Below, one piece after another: positions 1 through 5,464 of a stretch of 8,376 nt of DNA. The translations under genes were made by a program, and so were the position numbers. The notes beneath the pieces are model-generated. The model made no database searches. It worked only from the letters and a program-made list of their open reading frames with translations, and had not been told where the DNA came from. This DNA is from Candidatus Cloacimonadota bacterium (GTDB lineage: Bacteria; Cloacimonadota; Cloacimonadia; Cloacimonadales; TCS61), in the NCBI GenBank assembly GCA_016931665.1, contig JAFGEH010000064.1, forward strand, positions 1-8,376. Direction: 5' to 3'. Every line of letters begins with the position of its first letter. Position 1 is the first letter of the stretch.

Positions 1-719
1 CCCAGGGCGAACAGGTCGGAGGCCAGTCCGGAAGTATTTTCCAGCTTCAGGTCTGTCTCATAAGCCTGGCGGAAAAACGCTTCAGCTGGTTCCCACTCAC
101 TCCGGCAGGTTAACAGATAACCGGAAGTATAGAGGGCATAACTGTACACACCCGGATCAAGCATTCGGCCTTTACGGAAATTCTTATACAGCCCTGGCAG
201 TAATTTTTTCAATTCAGCGAATTCCTGGCTGGAGAAATCTCCTTTAGCCGCCTGTGATAGCAATAGATAAGATAACCTCTGTGCTTCCCATTCCATATTT
301 ATTGATTGCCAGCGGGAAGCCAGGCTGATAGCTTTCCGGAAATCCTTTTCCAGATAGGCAATTTCGATAAGGTGCAGGTCTAAAGCGGGTTGCATTTGCT
401 GCATTTCCGATGAGATCAACAGATCCAGATAATCCAGCCATTGCTGGTGATTGAGACTGTCTCCCAGCAGGTAGTACTGTCTGGCTAAGGATAAGCCGGC
501 TTGAACCTTTCCCTGAAGGTGGTCGATGCTGGTATAATCATGGTAAGCTCGGGCATAATAACTGTGAGCCCGGGTATAATCACAACTATTTTCTGCTTTC
601 TGTCCCAGCTGGAAATTTCTATCGGCCTGCTGTCGGGTCTCACCCGTCACATAACGAGGAAGGGAAGAGCAGCTGATCAGCAGGAGTATAACCAGCAGAA
701 AAAGGCTAGTAAATTTCAT
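1..719 (-). CDS. TPR-like outer-envelope lipoprotein, C-terminus cut by window edge
   Basis: The frame is open from an ATG at 719 to the window edge (239 codons, no stop), so the 3' part of the gene is missing. The protein begins with a lipoprotein signal peptide: MKFTSLFLLVILLLISC, with a lipobox-like L-I-S-C and Cys17 as the likely lipidated residue. The mature part is rich in Tyr, Ala, Leu and Gln. It has helical-hairpin patterns resembling tetratricopeptide repeats, one around residues 26-90 and another near the visible end (AEAFFRQAYETDLKLEN). A good Shine-Dalgarno (GGAGG, 7 nt before the ATG) lies in the end of the MlaD gene, whose TAA is 1 nt upstream, so the two are translationally adjacent. 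Its position after mlaE-F-D suggests an auxiliary lipoprotein of the MCE transporter, filling the place PqiC-type lipoproteins occupy in other systems. It shows no PqiC-like features I can recognise. The role is inferred from context; the TPR assignment is by eye. Confidence 0.82.
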   Translation of the reverse strand, partial: MKFTSLFLLVILLLISCSSLPRYVTGETRQQADRNFQLGQKAENSCDYTRAHSYYARAYHDYTSIDHLQGKVQAGLSLARQYYLLGDSLNHQQWLDYLDLLISSEMQQMQPALDLHLIEIAYLEKDFRKAISLASRWQSINMEWEAQRLSYLLLSQAAKGDFSSQEFAELKKLLPGLYKNFRKGRMLDPGVYSYALYTSGYLLTCRSEWEPAEAFFRQAYETDLKLENTSGLASDLFAL

Positions 720-720
720 A

Positions 721-1719
721 TTAAAAATCCTCCGGCCTGATCTTGATATTTCTGTTAATATCTCTGGAATCCCGGCTGATCCCCCGGCGGATCAGGGGAT
801 GATTGTTGATACCCTGCAGGGTTTTCTGCACGGTTTGCAGTGAGGAACGGCTTTCATACAGGACACCTGAAATCTCGGGTGATTCCTGATTCAGGAATAG
901 CAGCAGGCCGTGCAATTCTGCCAGGTTATCATCCAGTTTCAGCAGAACATTATGCAGAGGCTGGATCAATTCAGTTTTTCCGGGGTCGATCAGGTTGACG
1001 GCCAGGCCTGCGGGATCCTGATAGTTTCTGATCAGCGTGGTTGTTTCCGACAGGGCATCATCCAGCCTGACTGTTGTCTGTTCCACTCTGTTATCTAAAT
1101 TAACCATCAGATCCTGCAGGGTAAGCAGGTCGCTGTTCAGGGTTTCGGTGGCGTTGGCCAGATTGAAGAGTATCCGGAAAATGGCACCCTGATCGGGGTT
1201 ATTGTCTTTTTTAAGATTAGAAAGAATGTCATCGATATTTTTCAATATGGATGAGATGACATCACCGCTTCGCACGATCTTGTTTTCCAGGAGAAGCTGT
1301 TTACCTTCCGGCATATCGAGGGAGGGGATATAGCTGTCTTCGGGCAGAAGTTCACCTCCGGGAGGTCCCTGCAGGAATTCCAGACTACCCCTGCCAGTAA
1401 TGGGATTGCTGGATTTATTGATGGCGGACTGGGCAATGATCTTTTCCCGGTAATCCTCATATACTACCAGTTCCACGTCGATCAGGTTGTCCTGGTTCAA
1501 TCTGAATTTTTTAATCCTTCCAATCTCAAAACCCTTAAAATAAAGATTGGTAGTCTGGGATATTCCTCCCGCATCCTGGAAGCGTGTCTGAAAGGAATAT
1601 TTTTTAACCAGCATCTTCTGGGAAAGAGCCACCAGCACTATTCCCCCCAGCAGAATGATCAGAGCCCCGAAAAAGAAGATACCCACGATTTTATCGGTAT
1701 GTCTGAATTTAAATTTCAT
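721..1719 (-). CDS. mlaD: MlaD-type MCE domain protein (lipid transport, periplasmic)
   Basis: This is a 332-aa MCE-family protein, the periplasmic lipid-binding subunit of Mla/MCE ABC transporters that move phospholipids between the inner and outer membranes. Residues 11-31 are one hydrophobic N-terminal anchor (IVGIFFFGALIILLGGIVLV). The MCE domain follows at about 40-120, with the family pattern: a strand after YSFQTRF, D-A-G-G-I, then F-K-G-F-E-I-G-R-I matching the usual 'v.G..VG.V', and later I-T-G-R-G-S-L-E-F matching 'lLG...iel'. Residues about 145-320 are predicted mostly helical and could form the coiled-coil tube seen in PqiB or Mce proteins; E. coli MlaD is much shorter (about 180 aa). 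The start ATG lies inside the end of the ATPase gene (11-bp overlap) and has an AGGAG 6 nt upstream. It ends in TAA, 1 nt before the lipoprotein start. Confidence 0.93.
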   Translation of the reverse strand: MKFKFRHTDKIVGIFFFGALIILLGGIVLVALSQKMLVKKYSFQTRFQDAGGISQTTNLYFKGFEIGRIKKFRLNQDNLIDVELVVYEDYREKIIAQSAINKSSNPITGRGSLEFLQGPPGGELLPEDSYIPSLDMPEGKQLLLENKIVRSGDVISSILKNIDDILSNLKKDNNPDQGAIFRILFNLANATETLNSDLLTLQDLMVNLDNRVEQTTVRLDDALSETTTLIRNYQDPAGLAVNLIDPGKTELIQPLHNVLLKLDDNLAELHGLLLFLNQESPEISGVLYESRSSLQTVQKTLQGINNHPLIRRGISRDSRDINRNIKIRPEDF

Positions 1720-2455
1720 CTTCCACTCCTACCAGATCTGTCAGAGAAATGGTATTTAATTTCTTATCAAAATCGGGATCACTGCTGGACACATCCTGCA
1801 CGATCCTGCCCCGGTCCATCACCAGCCAGCGGTCTCCCAGAATTTTAATCAGGTCCCTGGAATTGCTAACAATCAGCATACTGATACCCGATTTATGAAT
1901 TTTTCTCAGCAGTTTAAGGACCAGTTTCTGATTATCCAGATCGAGGTTGAACAATGGTTCATCCACAATCATCAGCCGGGGATGAAGGATTGCTGCCCGG
2001 ACGAAGGAAAGCAGCTTCTTTTTAACATTGGGCAGGGCAGCCGGGCGTTTATCAAGAATATGGCCCAGGCTGAAATAGGATATAAATTCTTCTATTTCCC
2101 GGGTTATCCCGGGTAAATCCAGGCGGGGATTGTGGTATTTCAGCGGTAACAGGAGATTTTCCCTGATATTAAGATTCGACAGCAGTGCCCCTTCCTGAAA
2201 GATGAAAGCTATCTGCTGATGAATCTCGTCAATAGTCTCATCCGGACTTTCATAAACATCCCGGCCCAGGAACAGGACCCGGCCATGACTGGGAGGAGTA
2301 ATACCTCCGATCACTTTCAGCAGAAGGCTTTTCCCGGATTCATAGGTGCCTGATATAATGATGGATTGACCCTCCTCCAGGGTAAAGTCTATATCATCCA
2401 GAATTTTTTCATCTTCCAGATACCAGTTTATATTCTTAACTTCCAGGATATTCAT
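1709..2455 (-). CDS. mlaF: MlaF-type ABC transporter ATPase with degenerate motifs
   Basis: This 248-aa protein is an ABC nucleotide-binding subunit, placed between the MlaE permease and the MlaD protein, so it should energise the MCE lipid transporter at the inner-membrane cytoplasmic face. Visible motifs are Walker A at 36-43 (GTYESGKS), Q-loop Gln87 in FIFQEGALL, Walker B at 161-166 (LMIVDE, with Asp165 and the catalytic Glu166), and D-loop N-L-D at 170-172. Several signature elements are altered. Walker A has Glu39 where ABC proteins usually have Gly. The LSGGQ signature is replaced by L-P-N-V-K at about 141-145. The switch histidine is replaced by Asn198 (IVSNSRD). Such changes are expected to weaken hydrolysis or need a partner, yet the catalytic Glu and P-loop Lys42 remain. 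There is no obvious Shine-Dalgarno; the ATG lies 1 nt after the permease TGA, so translation is probably coupled. The symbol is by homology and context. Confidence 0.92.
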   Translation of the reverse strand: MNILEVKNINWYLEDEKILDDIDFTLEEGQSIIISGTYESGKSLLLKVIGGITPPSHGRVLFLGRDVYESPDETIDEIHQQIAFIFQEGALLSNLNIRENLLLPLKYHNPRLDLPGITREIEEFISYFSLGHILDKRPAALPNVKKKLLSFVRAAILHPRLMIVDEPLFNLDLDNQKLVLKLLRKIHKSGISMLIVSNSRDLIKILGDRWLVMDRGRIVQDVSSSDPDFDKKLNTISLTDLVGVEDEI

Positions 2456-2456
2456 A

Positions 2457-3242
2457 TCAGGATATATAAAACATTAAGGTTATCAGTATATCGGCAAAAA
2501 GTACAAAGACGATGGAAAGGACAACTGCGCGGATGGTGCGCTGGGGCACTTCCGTGCTGGCGATATTCACTTTCAGGCCCTGATAGCAGGATATGAGGGC
2601 GATACCTATCCCGAAGACCATGGATTTAAAAACACTGATCAGGATATCCAGGAAGGATAATTCTGCAAACAAGCGGGAGAAGAAGAAATTGAAATTGATC
2701 GGAGAAAAGAAGGAAGAGAACAACCATCCTCCCAGCAGGGCAACCAGATTGAAATAGATAGTGAGAGTGAAAGTAGCCACCACCACACCTACCAGGCGGG
2801 AGACAACCAGATAGGAGACCGGCGAAATCCCGAAGGAAAGCAGCAGGTCTATTTCCTGGTTCACTACCATATTCCCCAGCTCGGTGGAGATGGCAGTCCC
2901 GGAACGGGCAATAACGATCAGGGCTGTGAGAATACTGCTTAATTCCCTCACGACCACGGTTACCAGGATCACATATATCAGATCACCCTGGCCGAAATTA
3001 CCCAGGATGTTGTTTCCCTGCAGGATGATCAAACCTCCGATAGTCAGAGCGAGAAAACTGATAAGGCCGAGGGCTTCATAGCCGGTGAACATGATCTGGC
3101 GCAGGAGAACTGTGAAGCTGGCCTGGCGCTGCCTGGTATATGTTAACAAACGACGCCAGGTTTCAGCGGTAAAATGGATGAATTCCAGAAATCCGTTCAT
3201 TTCACGTCTGCTCCAGACAATCAGAGATGATACAGGATTCAT
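2457..3242 (-). CDS. mlaE: MlaE-type permease of MCE/Mla lipid transporter
   Basis: This is a 261-aa integral membrane protein of the MlaE family, the permease that couples the ATPase to the periplasmic MCE protein. Hydrophobic segments are visible at about 55-78, 86-112, 148-175, 198-222 and 236-260, the usual five. The family hallmark is clear at about 113-150: R-S-G-T-A-I-S-T-E-L-G-N-M, then E-I-D-L-L-L-S-F-G-I-S-P, then Y-L-V-V-S-R, corresponding to the conserved 'GaaitaElGtM...EidALe.mgidP..yLv.PR'. Near the C-terminus, G-L-K-V-N-I-A-S-T-E-V-P followed by R-A-V-V matches the family's cytoplasmic loop and last helix. I kept the ATG at 3242, which has a weak AGGGA upstream and sits 1 nt after the flavoprotein stop. 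Met15 is a possible later start. The gene ends with TGA, 1 nt before mlaF. Confidence 0.94.
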   Translation of the reverse strand: MNPVSSLIVWSRREMNGFLEFIHFTAETWRRLLTYTRQRQASFTVLLRQIMFTGYEALGLISFLALTIGGLIILQGNNILGNFGQGDLIYVILVTVVVRELSSILTALIVIARSGTAISTELGNMVVNQEIDLLLSFGISPVSYLVVSRLVGVVVATFTLTIYFNLVALLGGWLFSSFFSPINFNFFFSRLFAELSFLDILISVFKSMVFGIGIALISCYQGLKVNIASTEVPQRTIRAVVLSIVFVLFADILITLMFYIS

Positions 3243-3243
3243 C

Positions 3244-3819
3244 TTATCCCTGTAGTTTCTTAAGCAGCCAGGCCATATTCTTTCCCAGAATTTCCATGGT
3301 TTTTACGCCTTCATCATCCTGAAGGACATCTCCCCGGTCGCGACCAATTCCCAGATTCCAGTATTGAGAACCGGGGATTATCATCTGTGATACCAGAAAG
3401 AAATGGTTGATGGAATCAAAGGAATGGATGGCTCCGGCCCGGCGCACGGCAATTACCGCTGCACCCGCCTTACGGGCGAACAAACCGTCGTTTGCCATTC
3501 CCACGTACCCGGTTCTATCCAGGAAGGCTTTGATTTCCGGTGTGATATCTGCAAAAAAAACAGGAGATCCGATCAGAATACCATCCGCTTCCACCATTTT
3601 ACCAATGCAATCATTGATCATATCATCCTGTATGATGCATTTCCGGTCCTTGTTTTCACGACATTGGCGGCATCCCGTGCAACCGCGAAGAAGATTTCCT
3701 CCCACCTGAACAAGCTCTGTTGCGATTCCTTCCCTGTTCAGCTCCCGCAGGACAATATTCAACAAATCCCTGGTATTGCCATCAGCCCTGGGACTGCCGT
3801 TGAAAGCTATAACCTTCAT
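3244..3819 (-). CDS. Iron-sulfur flavoprotein-like NAD(P)H/FMN reductase
   Basis: This 191-aa protein has a flavodoxin-like fold of the NADPH-dependent FMN reductase / iron-sulfur flavoprotein (Isf) group. The N-terminus MKVIAFNGSPRADGNT is the FMN-phosphate loop of this family. It is followed by a compact cysteine motif C47-x2-C50-x2-C53-x7-C61 leading into IIQDDM, which in Isf-type proteins holds a [4Fe-4S] cluster. Then come the second flavin-binding strand and loop (ADGILIGSPVFFADITPEIKAFLDR, about 78-102) and a third strand (KAGAAVIAVRRAGA). The likely role is two-electron/one-electron redox chemistry with FMN in an anaerobe; the partner and substrate cannot be read from sequence. A strong GGAGG sits 7 nt before the ATG. 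The start overlaps the amidohydrolase stop by 4 bp (ATGA), and the stop is 1 nt before mlaE, so it is part of the operon although it has no evident link to lipid transport. Confidence 0.9.
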   Translation of the reverse strand: MKVIAFNGSPRADGNTRDLLNIVLRELNREGIATELVQVGGNLLRGCTGCRQCRENKDRKCIIQDDMINDCIGKMVEADGILIGSPVFFADITPEIKAFLDRTGYVGMANDGLFARKAGAAVIAVRRAGAIHSFDSINHFFLVSQMIIPGSQYWNLGIGRDRGDVLQDDEGVKTMEILGKNMAWLLKKLQG

Positions 3820-4931
3820 GTTTTTTCCTCCGCCTGAAATAAACGCCAGAAAACCTCTAATCCGATATCTATGGCAGCATCAGAAGGTAGAAATCTACTG
3901 GAATGCAGATCCTGTTTTTCACCAGTGTCCGTACCAAGCCAGAAGAGAAGCCCGGGATAAAGATGGGTAAAGAAGCCAAAATCCTCACCGGTAAATACTC
4001 TTTCTGTTTCCCGATAATTGATATCGTTATTCTGAACAACCTGCTTTAATTGCTCAACCAGGATGTGATTGTTGTAGACATGCCTGTAATAGGCTTTATA
4101 GATAACCTCGGATTGCAAATCGTAAGACCCGGCAGCCTGGGCAGCAGAAACTTCGATCAGACGGCAGATGAAATCCATGTGTTTATCCTGATAGGTTCTG
4201 ATCGATCCTTCCAGGCTGCATTCGGCTGCGATGGCATTCATCACTGTACCGGCCTGCATCTTCCCGAACTCACAGGCTACTTCATCCGCTGCGGGGAATT
4301 CCAGTGCCAGTCTCTGCTTGAACTGGCTGTAGAACATCACGCCGGCAGCCAGGGCATTTCTCCCCTGTTCAGGAAAAGCAATATGGGCGCTGCGACCGTG
4401 AAAAAGTACATGAACTTCGTGGGCATTGGCAAAAAAGATACCCGGTTTACTGGCAACCCAACCTAAAGGAAGGGTTCCGTTGACATGCAGAGCATAAGCC
4501 GCCTTGATCTTGAAATTATTGAGAATGCCAGTCTTGATAATCCTTTCGGCTCCTCCCCTGCCTTCTTCGGCAGGCTGGAAGAGAAACAGCAGATTGCCAT
4601 TAAGATTATATTCAATGACTCTCTTCATCAATCCGATCAGAATCGTCATGTGAATATCATGTCCGCAGGCGTGCATCAGGCCCGGATGAATCGAACTGAA
4701 TGCACAATTCGTTTCTTCCTCAAGCGGCAGGGCATCCATATCTGCCCGGAATAAAACATAAGGCCCTGATCCGTGGTGATATTCAAATAGGATGCCAGGA
4801 AATTCAAAGAGGTGGACCTTGAGAGTATTCTCTTTCCTGAATAAATCCAATATATAAGCCTGAGTCTTCTTCTCTTCGAAACCCAGTTCAGGTATACGGT
4901 GCAGGTCTTCTCTGATCCTGATAAGGTTCAA
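3816..4931 (-). CDS. M20D-family metal-dependent amidohydrolase (N-acyl-amino acid type)
   Basis: This is a 371-aa cytoplasmic metallo-amidohydrolase of peptidase family M20, subfamily D (hippurate hydrolase, N-acetyl-cysteine/diaminopimelate deacetylase and IAA-amino acid hydrolase relatives). These enzymes remove an acyl group from an amino acid or short peptide. It shows the ordered family motifs: LHRIPELGFEE (10-20), FRADMDALP (61-69), HACGHDIH with Cys89 and His91 as metal ligands (87-94), QPAEEGRGGA with catalytic/metal Glu122-Glu123, His149 in ALHV, GRSAHIAFPEQGRNA (dimerisation domain, 179-193), FTGEDFGFF (313-321) and a C-terminal His343 in LHSSRF as the last ligand. Length is normal (about 370-400 aa). 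The start is TTG: it gives the expected N-terminus and has AAGGAG 6 nt upstream, and there is no suitable nearby ATG. It is the first gene of the operon. The exact substrate cannot be assigned. Confidence 0.93.
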   Translation of the reverse strand: MNLIRIREDLHRIPELGFEEKKTQAYILDLFRKENTLKVHLFEFPGILFEYHHGSGPYVLFRADMDALPLEEETNCAFSSIHPGLMHACGHDIHMTILIGLMKRVIEYNLNGNLLFLFQPAEEGRGGAERIIKTGILNNFKIKAAYALHVNGTLPLGWVASKPGIFFANAHEVHVLFHGRSAHIAFPEQGRNALAAGVMFYSQFKQRLALEFPAADEVACEFGKMQAGTVMNAIAAECSLEGSIRTYQDKHMDFICRLIEVSAAQAAGSYDLQSEVIYKAYYRHVYNNHILVEQLKQVVQNNDINYRETERVFTGEDFGFFTHLYPGLLFWLGTDTGEKQDLHSSRFLPSDAAIDIGLEVFWRLFQAEEKT

Positions 4932-4937
4932 TCCCGA

Positions 4938-4943
4938 CTCCTT
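4938..4943 (-). promoter_or_regulatory. Ribosome binding site that supports the TTG start of the amidohydrolase
   Basis: On the minus strand AAGGAG lies 6 nt before the TTG at 4931. This is a near-perfect anti-16S match at normal spacing and is the reason for accepting a non-ATG start. Confidence 0.7.
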
Positions 4944-4955
4944 GGATAATTTTGT

Positions 4956-4986
4956 ATTATTAGGAAGATGGAGTGAAATTTGTCAA
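4956..4986 (-). promoter_or_regulatory. Candidate sigma70-type promoter for the amidohydrolase-Mla operon
   Basis: On the minus strand a perfect -35 TTGACA (4981-4986) is followed, after a 19-nt spacer, by AATAAT (4956-4961; 5 of 6 matches to TATAAT). TAATAA with an 18-nt spacer is the alternative reading. The implied transcription start near 4949 leaves a short leader that just contains the AAGGAG ribosome binding site. There is no other intergenic space before the lipoprotein gene, so this promoter probably drives all six genes. Seen by eye only. Confidence 0.5.
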
Positions 4987-5099
4987 ACTTAATAATACGG
5001 ATCCGCTTGAAACCATAAGAAAGCAAAGCAGATAGAATACATCATTCTACGCAGCTACGCCTGCTAAGCCAGAACGGAACAAGAATATAGAAATCAGGA

Positions 5100-5170
5100 G
5101 TTTACACAAAAAAATGGACACTACCGAAAGTGGCAAACATGCTGTCACAAGTGGCAGATTTAGGTGTCAC
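5100..5170. repeat. Cluster of short repeats resembling an insertion-sequence end (remnant)
   Basis: Between the operon promoter and the tRNA lies a dense set of short repeats. AAGTGGCA occurs at 5128-5135 and 5149-5156 (21 nt apart). TGTCAC occurs at 5143-5148 and 5165-5170 (22 nt apart). An opposite-sense GTGTCC-type copy lies at 5116-5121. The segment 5100-5125 reads, on the minus strand, GGTAGTGTCC, an A plus T-run, then GTGTAAAC; this resembles the terminal inverted repeat of IS256/Mutator-type elements as I recall them. No transposase reading frame and no second terminus are visible here, so if it is an IS end it is a solo remnant. A regulatory site array with helical-turn spacing is the alternative. 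Confidence 0.35.
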
Positions 5171-5222
5171 TTTTTAGAAGATTCCGGAGTTTTTTAACTT
5201 GTGAACATAATCCTTGGTAAGA

Positions 5223-5299
<77 letters not shown>

Positions 5300-5313
5300 C
5301 TTTTTGATGTGAG

Positions 5314-5343
5314 ATAAAAATTTCCAGTCTGTCCCGGTGTCAA
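5314..5343 (-). promoter_or_regulatory. Candidate promoter of tRNA-Arg(CCU)
   Basis: On the minus strand TTGACA (5338-5343) is followed after 18 nt by TTTTAT (5314-5319; 4 of 6 to TATAAT). The expected transcription start near 5307 is about 8 nt before the tRNA 5' end, a normal leader for a bacterial tRNA gene. It lies downstream of the terminator of the preceding gene, so the tRNA needs its own promoter. Confidence 0.5.
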
Positions 5344-5411
5344 GAAATTGGTTGGAAGCAAGGTAATACAGCATGTTATTGATTCCCATTCTCTTTTCTG
5401 GATATAACTTC

Positions 5412-5447
5412 AAAATGAAAAAGCCGGTTCCCTGAAGAACCGGCTTT
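5412..5447 (-). terminator. Rho-independent terminator of the selenoprotein-like gene
   Basis: On the minus strand, 17 nt after the TAA of the large exported protein, a perfect 11-bp stem (AAAGCCGGTTC with GAACCGGCTTT; arms 5437-5447 and 5420-5430) closes a 6-nt loop (TTCAGG). It is followed by a T-rich run (TTCATTTT). It separates this gene from the tRNA. Confidence 0.92.
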
Positions 5448-5464
5448 CCTTTATCAACAGCCAA

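Noticed and set aside
3403..3837. Plus-strand ORFs of 100-144 codons over the flavoprotein
   Set aside because: They are antisense to a well-supported gene with conserved motifs and read as low-quality shadow translations.
5033..5049. Small inverted repeat TAGAAT-N5-ATTCTA
   Set aside because: A 6-bp AT-rich stem with no T-run or gene end nearby is likely to occur by chance.
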